Assembly (NCBI RefSeq): GCF_000745425.1
Contig: NZ_KN050689.1
Location: 26,465-90,464, forward strand
Direction: 5' to 3'
Length of the DNA stretch: 64,000 bases
DNA from: Beijerinckia mobilis
Lineage (GTDB): Bacteria > Pseudomonadota > Alphaproteobacteria > Rhizobiales > Beijerinckiaceae
Part shown: in pieces, positions 1 to 8,675 of the stretch
Layout: every line of letters starts with the position of its first letter
Numbering within the stretch: position 1 is the first letter of the stretch
Program-made: the position numbers and the translations under genes
Notes under the pieces: generated by a model
What the model saw: the letters and a program-made list of their open reading frames with translations, nothing else
Databases searched by the model: none
What the model was told of the DNA's origin: nothing

Positions 1-567
1 GGGAGGCACCAGATCCATCCCGTCGATCCCCGGCCAGGCGGCGGCTCGCGCGGTCAGTGCCTTTATGTCGAAAACACCTTCGGGCGAATGGGCGATCACC
101 GCATTGGGCATGCCTTTTTCGCGGATCAGCGTCGTCAGGGCGCGGGTATCCACGCCCGAAAGGCCAATGATCGAACGGGCTTTCAGCCATGCGTCGAAAT
201 GAGCCCGCGAACGGTAGTTCGACGGATCGGTGACCGGGGCGAAGACGACGAGACCGCGCACCTGGCCGCGCGCAGCGGAATTGGTGGTTTCGAGATCATC
301 ATCATTCACACCGACATTGCCAATATGCGGAAAGGTGAAGGTGACGATCTGCTCCGCATAGGAAGGGTCGGTCAGGATTTCCTGATAGCCGGTCATCGCC
401 GTATTGAAACAGACTTCCGCGACGGCTTCACCGACCGCGCCAAAACCTTCGCCTTCGAGAAAAGTACCATCGGCGAGAACAAGCACGCCCGTCGCGAGGG
501 GCTTTGTCCAGCCTCCAGCCTTGTCTTCCTCCGCCAGCGGAACGGAGCTTTGCAGATCCTGCGTCAT
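1..567 (-). CDS. carA: Carbamoyl-phosphate synthase small subunit, N-terminal part (gene runs off the left edge)
   Basis: The small subunit hydrolyses glutamine and passes ammonia to CarB to make carbamoyl phosphate for arginine and pyrimidines. The minus strand is open from an ATG at 565-567 to the window edge, giving about 189 residues. Visible CarA landmarks are an ADGTFLEGEGFG stretch near residue 33, the family block GYQEILTDPSYAEQIV and FPHIGNVG around residues 60-85, and SRAHFDAWL / GVDTRALT further on. This is the N-terminal CPSase_sm_chain domain; the glutamine amidotransferase domain lies outside the window. The residues before the first conserved block look like the usual alphaproteobacterial N-terminal extension. 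Only a weak AAAGG ribosome site precedes the ATG, so an upstream start is possible. Family assignment is secure. Confidence 0.93.
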   Translation of the reverse strand, partial: MTQDLQSSVPLAEEDKAGGWTKPLATGVLVLADGTFLEGEGFGAVGEAVAEVCFNTAMTGYQEILTDPSYAEQIVTFTFPHIGNVGVNDDDLETTNSAARGQVRGLVVFAPVTDPSNYRSRAHFDAWLKARSIIGLSGVDTRALTTLIREKGMPNAVIAHSPEGVFDIKALTARAAAWPGIDGMDLVPP

Positions 568-1630
568 GAGCGCCTTTATGTCAGATCGATAGATGTCGGC
601 GAGAGCGCCAAAAGCGAACCGCGAGCGCGAGCCCCAAACGGTAACACCGGCGATGCATCGGCGGCATGATTCCGCAAGAGGCGAAGCGGCCATCCGATCC
701 CGATTCATGAGGCAGGCATCGCCAAAGCCCCATCAATGAAATCACATCATCGCGTTTCGATCGGAAATAAAGCCGCCCGGCAGTTCCGTTTAGAACAGGC
801 CGCTGGGTTTCGCACCTGTTTCCTGAAAAAATTTGGCGGCAGTTCCCTTTGGAACTTCCCCTTGGGAAAAGCCTTGCCAATTATCGAGACTCGCGGGTAC
901 TGTAAATAAACAGTTACTGATTCGCCGTCTCTATGGCGTGGCGCACTTTTCGATACCACCAAACCGGTTCAAGAATCCATTACTTTGAAAATGCCCTGAT
1001 TTTTTGTGAGCGGAATGTTTCCGGATAGAACCAAGACGCTCTAGCCGCTCACGCTTCATCATGGGGAAATAAGGGCTCGGATGCACGATGGCGAATCTTT
1101 TCGCAGTCGAACTTTCTTGATTCGCTCCTGTTTCCTTTGATTGAAGAAGACATGGGTCATGGCTTCTTCTCAGGGCGACATGGAAGGGAACGTGGGCAAG
1201 CGCGCTTCAGGCTGCAATCCCGTGGCATGCGCTCACGCCATACCAGCCACGCAGACCTTTTTCATAAGATTGATTTATTTGAACCGGGAGGCATTTGAGC
1301 TTAACAGAGGCTTCCTGAGCCGCGCCCTGCCGCCCGAGCCGAAATTGCCGAGGCATCGCCCGGAAAAGCGCCCACAAATTAGTGCACCACATTTCACCCT
1401 GCGCGCATGAGGCACACCTTCATGATGAAATGGTTGCGCCGCACCACGCCGGTCACGACAGGCCGGGATCAGCAACGAATGGTATTAAAGGGCTATTTAT
1501 ACGCGGATTAGAGAAGCACAGGATAAGACTTATGGCCTATTTTTCCGTTTCATCGCTCTGAGAGCAAGGCACATTTTCTTGAAATTCGACCCTGCGCCCC
1601 TTTTCTCTCTGCGTCTTTCGAGGCTGCACC
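568..1630. other. Long intergenic region between carA and the sensor kinase
   Basis: About 1.06 kb between divergent genes. Reading frames here do not resemble known proteins and I see no RNA gene. Visible items are a short inverted repeat (ACTGT-N6-ACAGT) near 899-916 and a degenerate member of the dispersed palindromic repeat family at 1008-1044. The carA promoter must lie here, but I cannot place it with confidence. Confidence 0.5.
1008..1044. repeat. Degenerate copy of the dispersed palindromic repeat
   Basis: The stretch contains GAGCG, TTTCCGGATAGA and ACGCTCTAG in the order seen in the better copies at 31889-31919 and 58409-58484. Several positions have diverged, so this is a weak member. 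Confidence 0.4.
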
Positions 1631-3133
1631 ATGCCACTCGCTGAAAGCCTGAAGCAGGAGCCGTTCAACCCTTCCGCGGAGACGGCGGGCGATACCATTT
1701 TCGAGCGTAAAGCATCCCGCCTGGGCCTCACCGCGCGCGGTCTGATCCTCACCATGCTGTTCGTCTTCATTGGTGAGACCTTGATCTTTCTGCCGGCTCT
1801 CTCGACATGGCGCGACAATTGGCTGCGCGCGCGCCTCCGGGCCGCCTATACAGCGACATTGGTCCTCGATGCAGACCCTGGCGCCATGGTGCCCGAGAGC
1901 CTCCTGCAACAATTGCTCGACAGCGTCGACGCCCGCATCATCGTGTTGAAGAGCGGCGGCGCGAAACGGATCCTCGCCGTCTCCGAATTGCCGACGAAGG
2001 TCGATGAAGTCTACGATCTGCGCCACACGGATCTCGTGACTTCGGTTCTCGCCACGTTGCGCACCTTCTTCCATTCGAGCAACCGTATGCTGACCATCAT
2101 CGGCGATGCGCCGCATGGCGGCGACGCGATCGAGATCACCGTCGACGAAGCGACCATGCGTCCGCTATTTTTCGATTATTCGATGCGGGTTTTGACGATC
2201 ACCTTCGTGCTCTGCATTCTGGTCGGCGGCATGGCGGCAATCGCCATTCGTTCCTTCATTCTCAATCCCGTGCGCCGGCTCACCGAAAGCCTCGTCGATT
2301 TCGCCCAGGATCCGGAAGACCGATCCAGGATCATCCATGCCTCGGGGCATAATCACGAGATCGGCGAGGCGGAAGCGGCACTCGCCAATATGCAGGACCG
2401 TCTCGCCCGCGAGCTCAATCAGAAGAAGCATCTGGCGGCGCTCGGACTCGCGGTCGCAAAGATCAATCATGATCTGCGCAACATGCTCGCTTCCGCCCAG
2501 CTGCTTTCGGATCGCCTCGGCAATTCCCCCGATCCGCTGGTGCAGAGACTTGCCCCGAAACTGGTTGCGACTCTTGATCGCGCCATCCGCTTCTGCCGCT
2601 CGACTCTCGCCTATGGCCGCGCCGTCGACGAACCGCCGCAGCATAATATCGTCTCGCTGCATCAGGTCGCTGCGGAAGCCATTGAAACCGTCAGGCTCTC
2701 GATCCCCGGCAAAGTCGATTTCGTCAATGATGTCCCGCCTGACTTCGACATTCTCGCCGATGGAGAACAGATCTTCCGGGTTCTCATGAATCTCATCCGC
2801 AACGGGGCAGAAGCGCTTTTAAGCAACGAGGCGACGCTTGGCCGGGAACCGCGCGTCACGATCACCGCCATGCGTGAAGGCAAGGATCTCGTCATTCATG
2901 TCATCGATAATGGTCCGGGTGTTCCGCAACGGATGCGCAAGGATCTCTTCGTCGCTTTCTTCAATTCGACACGCGCGGGCGGTTCCGGCCTCGGTCTCGT
3001 CATCGCCGCTGATCTCGTCCGCGGCCATGGCGGCACGATTAGCCTGCTGCCGGATTCGATGACGGGCGGTGTCGGCGCGACCTTCCGGATCGTTCTGCCC
3101 GGCGCCGTGCAAAGCCTCCCGCTCCGCGCTTGA
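1631..3133 (+). CDS. HAMP-containing sensor histidine kinase (orphan)
   Basis: Inner-membrane sensor kinase of 500 residues. TM1 is at about 36-57 and TM2 at about 186-207, enclosing a periplasmic sensor domain of roughly 130 residues with no domain I recognise. A HAMP linker follows TM2 (NPVRRLTESL). The phospho-acceptor is His280 in KINHDLRNML, an H-box of HDLRN type rather than the common HELRTPL. The ATP-binding domain has an N-box (NLIRNGAEAL, about 387-396), G1 (DNGPGVP, 426-432) and G2 (GGSGLGL, 450-456), so it should be active. A GAGG motif lies 7 bases before the ATG. No response regulator adjoins it; the neighbours are a tRNA downstream and carA upstream on the other strand. Ligand and partner are unknown. 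Confidence 0.88.
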   Translation: MPLAESLKQEPFNPSAETAGDTIFERKASRLGLTARGLILTMLFVFIGETLIFLPALSTWRDNWLRARLRAAYTATLVLDADPGAMVPESLLQQLLDSVDARIIVLKSGGAKRILAVSELPTKVDEVYDLRHTDLVTSVLATLRTFFHSSNRMLTIIGDAPHGGDAIEITVDEATMRPLFFDYSMRVLTITFVLCILVGGMAAIAIRSFILNPVRRLTESLVDFAQDPEDRSRIIHASGHNHEIGEAEAALANMQDRLARELNQKKHLAALGLAVAKINHDLRNMLASAQLLSDRLGNSPDPLVQRLAPKLVATLDRAIRFCRSTLAYGRAVDEPPQHNIVSLHQVAAEAIETVRLSIPGKVDFVNDVPPDFDILADGEQIFRVLMNLIRNGAEALLSNEATLGREPRVTITAMREGKDLVIHVIDNGPGVPQRMRKDLFVAFFNSTRAGGSGLGLVIAADLVRGHGGTISLLPDSMTGGVGATFRIVLPGAVQSLPLRA

Positions 3134-3302
3134 CCGGCGCGCCGGGGGATCGCCCTTCAATAAAGTTTCAACAACTGGCGTTCCAACGGCTGAGCCCTAT
3201 TGCCAGACGCAGCACAAGTCGCTAAATGGTCACGAACCGCGAGGGATGCTTCCGGTCGCTGCCTTTCACAGCATCGATCAAATAGCAGAAACTCACAAAT
3301 GC

Positions 3303-3379
3303 GCGCCCGTAGCTCAGCTGGATAGAGCACTAGACTACGAATCTAGGGGTCAGGAGTTCGAATCTCTTCGGGCGCGCCA
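3303..3379 (+). tRNA. tRNA-Arg (anticodon ACG)
   Basis: The cloverleaf can be read directly: a perfect 7-bp acceptor stem (GCGCCCG at 3303-3309 with CGGGCGC at 3369-3375), D-arm GCTC...GAGC, anticodon stem CTAGA/TCTAG around the loop CTACGAA, so the anticodon is ACG, and a T-loop TTCGAAT. The discriminator is G and the CCA end is encoded (3377-3379). The A34 of ACG is normally deaminated to inosine by TadA to read CGU, CGC and CGA. Confidence 0.97.
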
Positions 3380-3810
3380 TTTTCTCCTTTCTGAAATCCC
3401 GACTGCTGATTCCTCCGATCCTTCTGGATCGAGCCCCCGGATTGTTTCGTCATGCAGAAACAGTCACGACCAATCTTATGCCGCCGGACATATCGGGGAC
3501 TGGCCCGATGAACTGGGATATCTGGCGGAACGCGCGCAGCAACCTCCCGGCGTTCACGAACCCTATGCTGTGTCGGAGCAGGGCCATTGCGATGGCATCA
3601 GTACAATCGTCTCTCTCGATCCAGCCCGGCTTTACCGCTTGAGAAATCGGGGCGGGAGCGAACCAGATCAGTGCGGTCAATTTTTTGCTTATTTTTGACA
3701 AGGGCTTGAGCGCTACGCCATAATTTACAGCGTTTTGCGATCCTCGCCGTTTGTTCGTCGGCTCTGCGCAGAGCCCTGTTCATACCTATGTTCTTGGAAG
3801 GCTTCCCCCG
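3380..3810. other. Intergenic region after tRNA-Arg
   Basis: About 430 bases with no convincing gene. Short frames here lack ribosome sites and family resemblance. The last 20 bases hold the ribosome binding site of the next gene. Confidence 0.45.
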
Positions 3811-4293
3811 GTGCAGCAGACCGTGATTTTCATAGTGATCGTCGGCATTGGATCGACCATCGCGCTAGACCTTTGGAGCATCATCGTCGCATGGATCGGC
3901 TGGATGCCAGGAACACACTGGCCTTCCGTAGGCCGCTGGCTTCTCGGCCTTCTCTCGGGAAGACTCGTATTCGATCAGAACAACACCTCACCCAACACCA
4001 TGACTGAAAGCGTCATCGGCTGGGGATTTCACTATATCATCGGCCTTGCCTATGCCGCCATGTACCCGCTCTTCTGGGGGTTGGATTTCCTCAGCGCGCC
4101 AACCATTTTGCCTTTCCTCTTGATCGGTGTTGTGGTCAGCACCTTGGCGGGTCTCATAATTCTGATGCCGGGGATGGGGGCGGGGCTATTCGCACGCAAG
4201 ACGCCGACGCCAATGCTGACGATCCTTTACGTGCTGGTTGCGCATGTCATCTTCACGATAGCGCAGTATCTTTTGGCATTAGGCTTGGCATGA
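3811..4293 (+). CDS. DUF2938 family membrane protein
   Basis: Predicted inner-membrane protein of 160 residues with four hydrophobic segments, beginning VQQTVIFIVIVGIGSTIALDLW and continuing through the GWGFHYIIGLAYAAMYPLFWG and LLIGVVVSTLAGLIILMPGMG regions typical of DUF2938. The frame is open upstream to a TTG at 3751, but the GTG at 3811 is preferred: GGAAGG at 3796-3801 lies 9 bases upstream and the hydrophobic family core starts directly after it. Function is unknown for the whole family. A rhodanese gene follows about 100 bases downstream in the same direction and could be co-transcribed. Confidence 0.78.
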   Translation: MQQTVIFIVIVGIGSTIALDLWSIIVAWIGWMPGTHWPSVGRWLLGLLSGRLVFDQNNTSPNTMTESVIGWGFHYIIGLAYAAMYPLFWGLDFLSAPTILPFLLIGVVVSTLAGLIILMPGMGAGLFARKTPTPMLTILYVLVAHVIFTIAQYLLALGLA

Positions 4294-4396
4294 ATGGTGT
4301 GCATCGAGCGCCGCAAAATCTCCATGGACACATCAGCCTTTCCGATCCAAGCGAATAAAAGAAGAACCCGATTCGCTGACCCGAGGAGTAACCATC

Positions 4397-4789
4397 ATGT
4401 CCCTTAAACTGGGAGCAGCGGATTTGGTGAGCCGGGCAATGCAACGGGTGAAGACTCTCGACGTTGCCGAAGCGATTGCCGCCCATGCTCACTCAAATGC
4501 GCTGTTCGTCGATCTTCGGGAACCCCACGAAATCGAACGCACGGGAATGATCCCGGGCGCCGTGCATGTTCCACGAGGAACACTCGAATTCAGAGTGGAT
4601 CCGGAATCTCCATTCTTCATGGAAGATTTCGGGCAGGACCGGCCAATCATTCTTTATTGTCAGCTTGCGGCACGCTCGGCCCTTGCGACTGCCACCCTGA
4701 TCGATATGGGCATTGAAAATGTCAGCCACATCAGCGGCGGGTTTGCCGCCTGGACAGAGGCCTGCGGCCCTGTTGAATGCGCCGGGTAA
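4397..4789 (+). CDS. Rhodanese-like domain protein
   Basis: Single-domain rhodanese of 130 residues, likely cytoplasmic. The domain begins near residue 20 (TLDVAEAIAAH), with VDLREPHEIERTGMIPGAVHVPRG at about 38-61 as the CH2A-like segment. The active-site loop is YCQLAARSAL with the candidate persulfide cysteine Cys88; the usual loop is CxxGxRS, so QLAA in place of a glycine-containing loop is somewhat atypical. It ends with the common SGGFAAWTEAG-type tail. GAGGAG precedes the ATG by 9 bases. Substrate is unknown; sulfur transfer or sulfide handling is the family expectation. Confidence 0.85.
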   Translation: MSLKLGAADLVSRAMQRVKTLDVAEAIAAHAHSNALFVDLREPHEIERTGMIPGAVHVPRGTLEFRVDPESPFFMEDFGQDRPIILYCQLAARSALATATLIDMGIENVSHISGGFAAWTEACGPVECAG

Positions 4790-5113
4790 TCGCCATCACT
4801 CATCTTCCACACTCGCAGAAAGCGATAGAAGGACCGGCTCCCCGACTTTTCCGAACTGATCAACCCTTGGCGTCCGAAACCGACAGAAAACACACGGCTA
4901 ACGGATCATGCCGATAGCCGACAGTCCCTTAGCCATTGAAGCTGAACCCGATGTCCGGTCATAACATGGCCTCAAAGCCCCCGGATGGTTTGAGGCGAAT
5001 GGAAGCAAGCCCCTTTCTACCGCTCTTCTAAAGGGCGAGAATGTTTTGGCATCATCGGTGCCGATACCGTCCAAATTGAAGAGGTTCATCCTTCGGTATT
5101 AGCGGGGTGTCTC
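4790..5113. other. Intergenic region with an 8-bp hairpin
   Basis: About 320 bases without a gene. A perfect 8-bp inverted repeat GCCTCAAA (4969-4976) / TTTGAGGC (4989-4996) encloses a 12-base loop. It has no following T-run, so a terminator role is not supported. Confidence 0.4.
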
Positions 5114-5953
5114 ATGGCCATCGGAATCCGGCGGCGCATTGCCATCGTTCACCTGCTTGTGACTGTGCTTTCAGGGCTGATCCTTTCCTCCCTGCCTGCT
5201 CTGGCGAAGCCGCTTATTGTAAGCGGCACCGTCTTCTATCGCGAAAGGATCGCCTTGCCGCCTTCGGCAATCGTCGAGGTTTCGCTGCAAGACGTCTCCC
5301 GCGCCGACGCGCCCGCAAGAACCATCGCCCTCACGCGGCTCCGTTCACGCGGGCACATGCCGATTCCCTATCGGCTCCGCTTCGATTCAAAGAAAATCGA
5401 TCCTCGCCACACATATTCGCTCCGCGCCCGGATTCTGGTCGATGGCCGGCTCTGGTTTACCTCGACGACGCAGCATCCCATTCCCGAGACAGGAAACGGA
5501 GAGGTCGATATTCTCGTCCAGAGGGTCGGCGGCGCGGCAGGCAATGCGCAGCCGGTGCCGCCAAACGGACGTTGGCGCGCCGAATATATCCGCCAGGAGC
5601 GTGTGGACGCCACGGTAACTATCATTCTCGATCTCGCCGAAGACGGCCGCCTTTCCGGGACCGGCGGATGCAACCGCATGGCCGGCAGGGCATCCGTCTC
5701 CGGCCAAATGATCCACTTCGGAACGGTCGCGCGCACGAACATGGCCTGCATGCCCGCCGTCATGGCGCAGGAAAACCAATTCTTCACCGCACTCGATGAT
5801 GTCCGGATGTGGCGGCTTGATCCCACGGGACGGAAACTCGCACTGCTCGACGATCGTGGCGAGCTACTCATCCTTTTTGCCCGGCTGCGGCAATCGCCGC
5901 TCTATATCTCCCCCAATCTCGGCGACACGAATCGCATCGAAGACCGGCAATGA
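5114..5953 (+). CDS. Secreted YbaY-META domain protein
   Basis: A 279-residue exported protein. Residues 1-31 form a signal peptide (RRR, then a hydrophobic core ending LSSLPALA) with a signal-peptidase I site and no lipobox. Residues about 33-136 match the YbaY-type domain (SGTVFYRERIALPPSAIVEV, then LRFD and YSLRARI). Residues about 151-255 match a META/HslJ domain, with the characteristic GGCNR turn, the F.G...T..AC tract and a closing GELLILFAR. YbaY and HslJ are usually separate envelope proteins, so the fusion is worth noting. Role is unknown; HslJ is linked to novobiocin resistance in E. coli. The protein probably sits in the periplasm. The Tat-exported dioxygenase-like gene follows on the same strand. 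Confidence 0.82.
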   Translation: MAIGIRRRIAIVHLLVTVLSGLILSSLPALAKPLIVSGTVFYRERIALPPSAIVEVSLQDVSRADAPARTIALTRLRSRGHMPIPYRLRFDSKKIDPRHTYSLRARILVDGRLWFTSTTQHPIPETGNGEVDILVQRVGGAAGNAQPVPPNGRWRAEYIRQERVDATVTIILDLAEDGRLSGTGGCNRMAGRASVSGQMIHFGTVARTNMACMPAVMAQENQFFTALDDVRMWRLDPTGRKLALLDDRGELLILFARLRQSPLYISPNLGDTNRIEDRQ

Positions 5954-6080
5954 CGCATGCACAACGGGCATGGGGAAGAGCTGATGCTCATGACCGGAAT
6001 TTAATTCGCGGGTATCTTTCCCACCTCCCGTGGTTTGCTTAATCTGCGCCCTATACAAAACTGAAATTACGGAAAATCAG

Positions 6081-7064
6081 ATGTTTGAATTGGATCGGCG
6101 ATCCCTGTTCCTCGGCGCGGCGATGGGCGCTGGCACTGTAGCATTCGACCTCCATGCGGAAACACCAGCGCAGACGGGCTCTCCTCGAACAAGCGATTCT
6201 CAAGCAGGCGATTCTCAAGCGGGACCCAGTTCGCCCGCGCTCACCCCGCATTTGACGGAAGGTCCCTATTATATAGCCCGGCAATTCAACCGCGCTGACA
6301 TTACGGAAGGATTGCCGGGGATTCCGCTCGATGTCAGCCTCATCATTCTCGATGAAAAAGGCAATCCACTGCCGGGAGCCCGCATCGATCTCTGGCATTG
6401 CGACGCCTCGGGCCGCTATTCAGGCTTCGGCACGATGCCTGGGGAAGAAGCGCCGCCCGAGGTGAAAGCGGCGACCTTTCTGCGCGGCACGCAACAGGCG
6501 GGCGCATCGGGCGATGTCACTTTCCATACACTTTATCCGGGCTGGTATCAGGGTCGGACGACACACATACATTTCAAGGTCTGGCACGAGAACAAAAACA
6601 TTCTGACCTCGCAGATTTTCCTGCCTGATGCCCTGAATGAATTTCTGTATACGCAGGTCGACGCATACAAACGTGACAGCCTGCGCGATACGTTGAACAG
6701 AACCGATGGCATCGCCTTGATGGGCGGCGCATTGACACATGGCTCCTTGCGCGAGGCGGCGGACCGTTATCTTGCCAGCCTGCAAGTCGTCGTCGATCGC
6801 AATGCCACACCCATCGTCGAACAGATGCCACCGCCACCTCCTCCCGGCACCAGAAGGCCAGGACCGCCGCCAGAAGGTTTTCCGCCTATGGGTGCTCCGC
6901 CGGCCGGCTTCCCGCCAAGGCCTCCTTCCTTCAATAGACAGGCTGGCAATGGACAGGCTGGGCTTGCACCCCCACCGCCGCCTCCGGGAGGCTTTCCGGG
7001 GTCCTTCAAACCCCTGCAAGGCGCGGAACGCATCGCCACCCTTCTGCCGAAAGGAAAATCCTGA
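6081..7064 (+). CDS. Tat-exported intradiol dioxygenase-like protein with a proline-rich tail
   Basis: A 327-residue protein of the intradiol ring-cleavage dioxygenase fold. The N-terminus carries a twin-arginine signal (DRRSLFLGA, then a hydrophobic stretch). The non-haem Fe(III) ligands can be read: Tyr113 in GRYSG, Tyr156 in YPGWYQG, His162 and His164 in THIHF. Exported members are generally not assigned to classical catechol breakdown; the substrate here is unknown. After about residue 255 comes a long low-complexity tail of PPPPPPG and GFPP repeats, unusual for the family and perhaps wall- or surface-associated. The linker after the signal holds a duplicated DSQAG. A GTG at 6030 is in frame, but the ATG at 6081 sits directly before the Tat motif and after GGAAA. 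No transport or catabolic genes adjoin it. Confidence 0.85.
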   Translation: MFELDRRSLFLGAAMGAGTVAFDLHAETPAQTGSPRTSDSQAGDSQAGPSSPALTPHLTEGPYYIARQFNRADITEGLPGIPLDVSLIILDEKGNPLPGARIDLWHCDASGRYSGFGTMPGEEAPPEVKAATFLRGTQQAGASGDVTFHTLYPGWYQGRTTHIHFKVWHENKNILTSQIFLPDALNEFLYTQVDAYKRDSLRDTLNRTDGIALMGGALTHGSLREAADRYLASLQVVVDRNATPIVEQMPPPPPPGTRRPGPPPEGFPPMGAPPAGFPPRPPSFNRQAGNGQAGLAPPPPPPGGFPGSFKPLQGAERIATLLPKGKS

Positions 7065-7181
7065 TCGCATCGGGCGGAGACGAAATAAATCGCCCTTGAC
7101 CGATTTCACCGGGATGACAATGGGACATTGCGGGATAAAATTTCGCCACGCTGCGCCTGACGTCGCCGACCCGTAAAAACG

Positions 7182-7202
7182 GGCGGCCGACGCCCGGCCG
7201 CC
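7182..7202. terminator. Short GC hairpin between the dioxygenase gene and moeA
   Basis: GGCGGCCG at 7182-7189 pairs perfectly with CGGCCGCC at 7195-7202 over a 5-base loop. No T-run follows, so termination of the upstream gene is only possible, not shown. Confidence 0.3.
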
Positions 7203-7274
7203 AATGCAATGTCATATGCCAATGCCTCCGCTCCGGCACCGTGACGAATATTTCAGGGAGGGAGCGCATTTCCC

Positions 7275-8489
7275 ATGATCGATACGGCTCTCGACGCCAT
7301 GCCCTACCGGGAGGCGCTGCAGCGCGTTCTCGCCCTCGCCCCGCTTCTGCCCGCCGAGCCGGTTCCCCTGGCCCAATGCGCCGGCCGCGTTCTCGCCGAG
7401 GATCTCCTTGCCAATGCACCCCGGCCGGCGATCGATCTTTCGGCGATGGATGGTTACGCCTTGCGTCATGCCGATGTTGACGCGGGAAGCCGCCTGCCCA
7501 TCTGCGGTGCAGGTGTTGCCGGTGACCCCGCGGGTCTTCTCAAGAGCGGCCATGCCTATCGCATCCTCACCGGCGCCGCCGTCCCGCAGGGCGCCGATAC
7601 GATCATTCCGCAGGAAAACGTCACGCTCACCGACGAAACGATCATCATCGGGACGCTGCCGCCCAAGGGCGCCAATATCCGCCGCGCGGGCGAGGAATTC
7701 CGTAAAGGCGACAGGCTGATCGCCGCCGGAACCCGGCTCGACTGGCGCCATGTGGCGATGCTCGCCTGTGAGGGTGTCGCTTATCCCAAAATCCGACGGC
7801 AGTTACGGGCGACCATTCTTGCAAGCGGCAAGGAACTGGTGCAGCCGGGCGGAAAACTGCAGCCGGGACAGATTTTCGATTCCAATTCCCCCATGCTTGC
7901 GGCGCTTTTCGACGCGCTCGGTTTGCGCACCACCGTGCAGGTGGTCGCCTGCGATGAAGCGGCAAGCCTGCGCACCGCCTTGATGCAAGCCTGTACCACC
8001 GCCGACATTGTGGTGACGACCGGCGGGATTTCGGTGGGCGACACAGACCATGTGCATGGCGCCTTGCGTGATCTCGGCGCAGAGATTCTATTTCGTGGCG
8101 TAACGATCCGCCCGGGCCGGCCGCAGACGGTCGCGACGCTGGGGAAAACCACCCTTTTCGGACTGCCCGGCAATCCGACCGCCTCGGTCGTCGGCGCCAT
8201 TGGCCTGCTCATTCCCTTTGTCCGCCGCGCCTATGGCCAGAACGAGCTGCCAACCGTCTCAGGCCGTCTCGATTTCGAGCCCAAATTCCGCAGCGATCTG
8301 ACCCAGTTTGTTTTCGTCGATCTCGTCGACAGCGATGCCGGGCCCTTGATCCGGCCAGCGCGCTCCGCCGGCACGGCCGATATTTTTTCCCTGCTGCTGT
8401 CAAAAGGCGTGCTGCGGATCGATCCGGAGGCGCCGCCTCCCTTAAGGGGCACACATGCCGCAGTCATTCCCTTCGCCGCCCTTCTCTGA
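7275..8489 (+). CDS. moeA: Molybdopterin molybdenumtransferase
   Basis: MoeA inserts molybdate into adenylylated molybdopterin in the last step of molybdenum cofactor synthesis (cytoplasmic). The 404-residue length is normal. Visible family signatures are SAMDGYALR near residue 57, the RILTGAAVPQGADTIIPQE block near 95, IFDSNSPML, the MoCF-domain motif TTGGISVGDTDHV and GLPGNPTAS. The C-terminal MoeA domain IV follows. An AGGGAGGGAG tract lies about 10 bases upstream of the ATG. No other mo-genes adjoin it in this window. Confidence 0.96.
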   Translation: MIDTALDAMPYREALQRVLALAPLLPAEPVPLAQCAGRVLAEDLLANAPRPAIDLSAMDGYALRHADVDAGSRLPICGAGVAGDPAGLLKSGHAYRILTGAAVPQGADTIIPQENVTLTDETIIIGTLPPKGANIRRAGEEFRKGDRLIAAGTRLDWRHVAMLACEGVAYPKIRRQLRATILASGKELVQPGGKLQPGQIFDSNSPMLAALFDALGLRTTVQVVACDEAASLRTALMQACTTADIVVTTGGISVGDTDHVHGALRDLGAEILFRGVTIRPGRPQTVATLGKTTLFGLPGNPTASVVGAIGLLIPFVRRAYGQNELPTVSGRLDFEPKFRSDLTQFVFVDLVDSDAGPLIRPARSAGTADIFSLLLSKGVLRIDPEAPPPLRGTHAAVIPFAALL

Positions 8490-8522
8490 AACACCGACTT
8501 GATCCGGAAACGCACCACTTAT

Positions 8523-8631
8523 ACCAAAGGTCGTAAAGAACGACCTTTGGTTCCTTTCTTGAATTTTCGCTTTTTCAAAGCGATGGCGAAAATTCAAGAG
8601 TGGTCCAGCGGTCATTTATCATGACCGCTGG
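8523..8631. repeat. Block of three consecutive perfect hairpins (REP-like)
   Basis: Between convergent moeA and the nodT-type gene lie three back-to-back perfect inverted repeats: 12 bp (8523-8534 / 8540-8551, loop 5), 13 bp (8558-8570 / 8586-8598, loop 15) and 11 bp (8605-8615 / 8621-8631, loop 5). The outer two share a pattern, ATACCA..GGTC and GACC..TGGT(AT), in opposite orientation, so the block looks like a composite of two REP-like palindromes around a third. It could serve as a two-way terminator, but no long T-run supports that alone. Confidence 0.8.
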
Positions 8632-8675
8632 TATTAGAAGCAACGGGAGGCTTTTCGGACGTTATCGGGAATGCG

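Noticed and set aside
3069..3698. A 209-codon frame running across the tRNA-Arg gene
   Set aside because: It contains the translated tRNA and overlaps the 3' end of the kinase gene; not coding.
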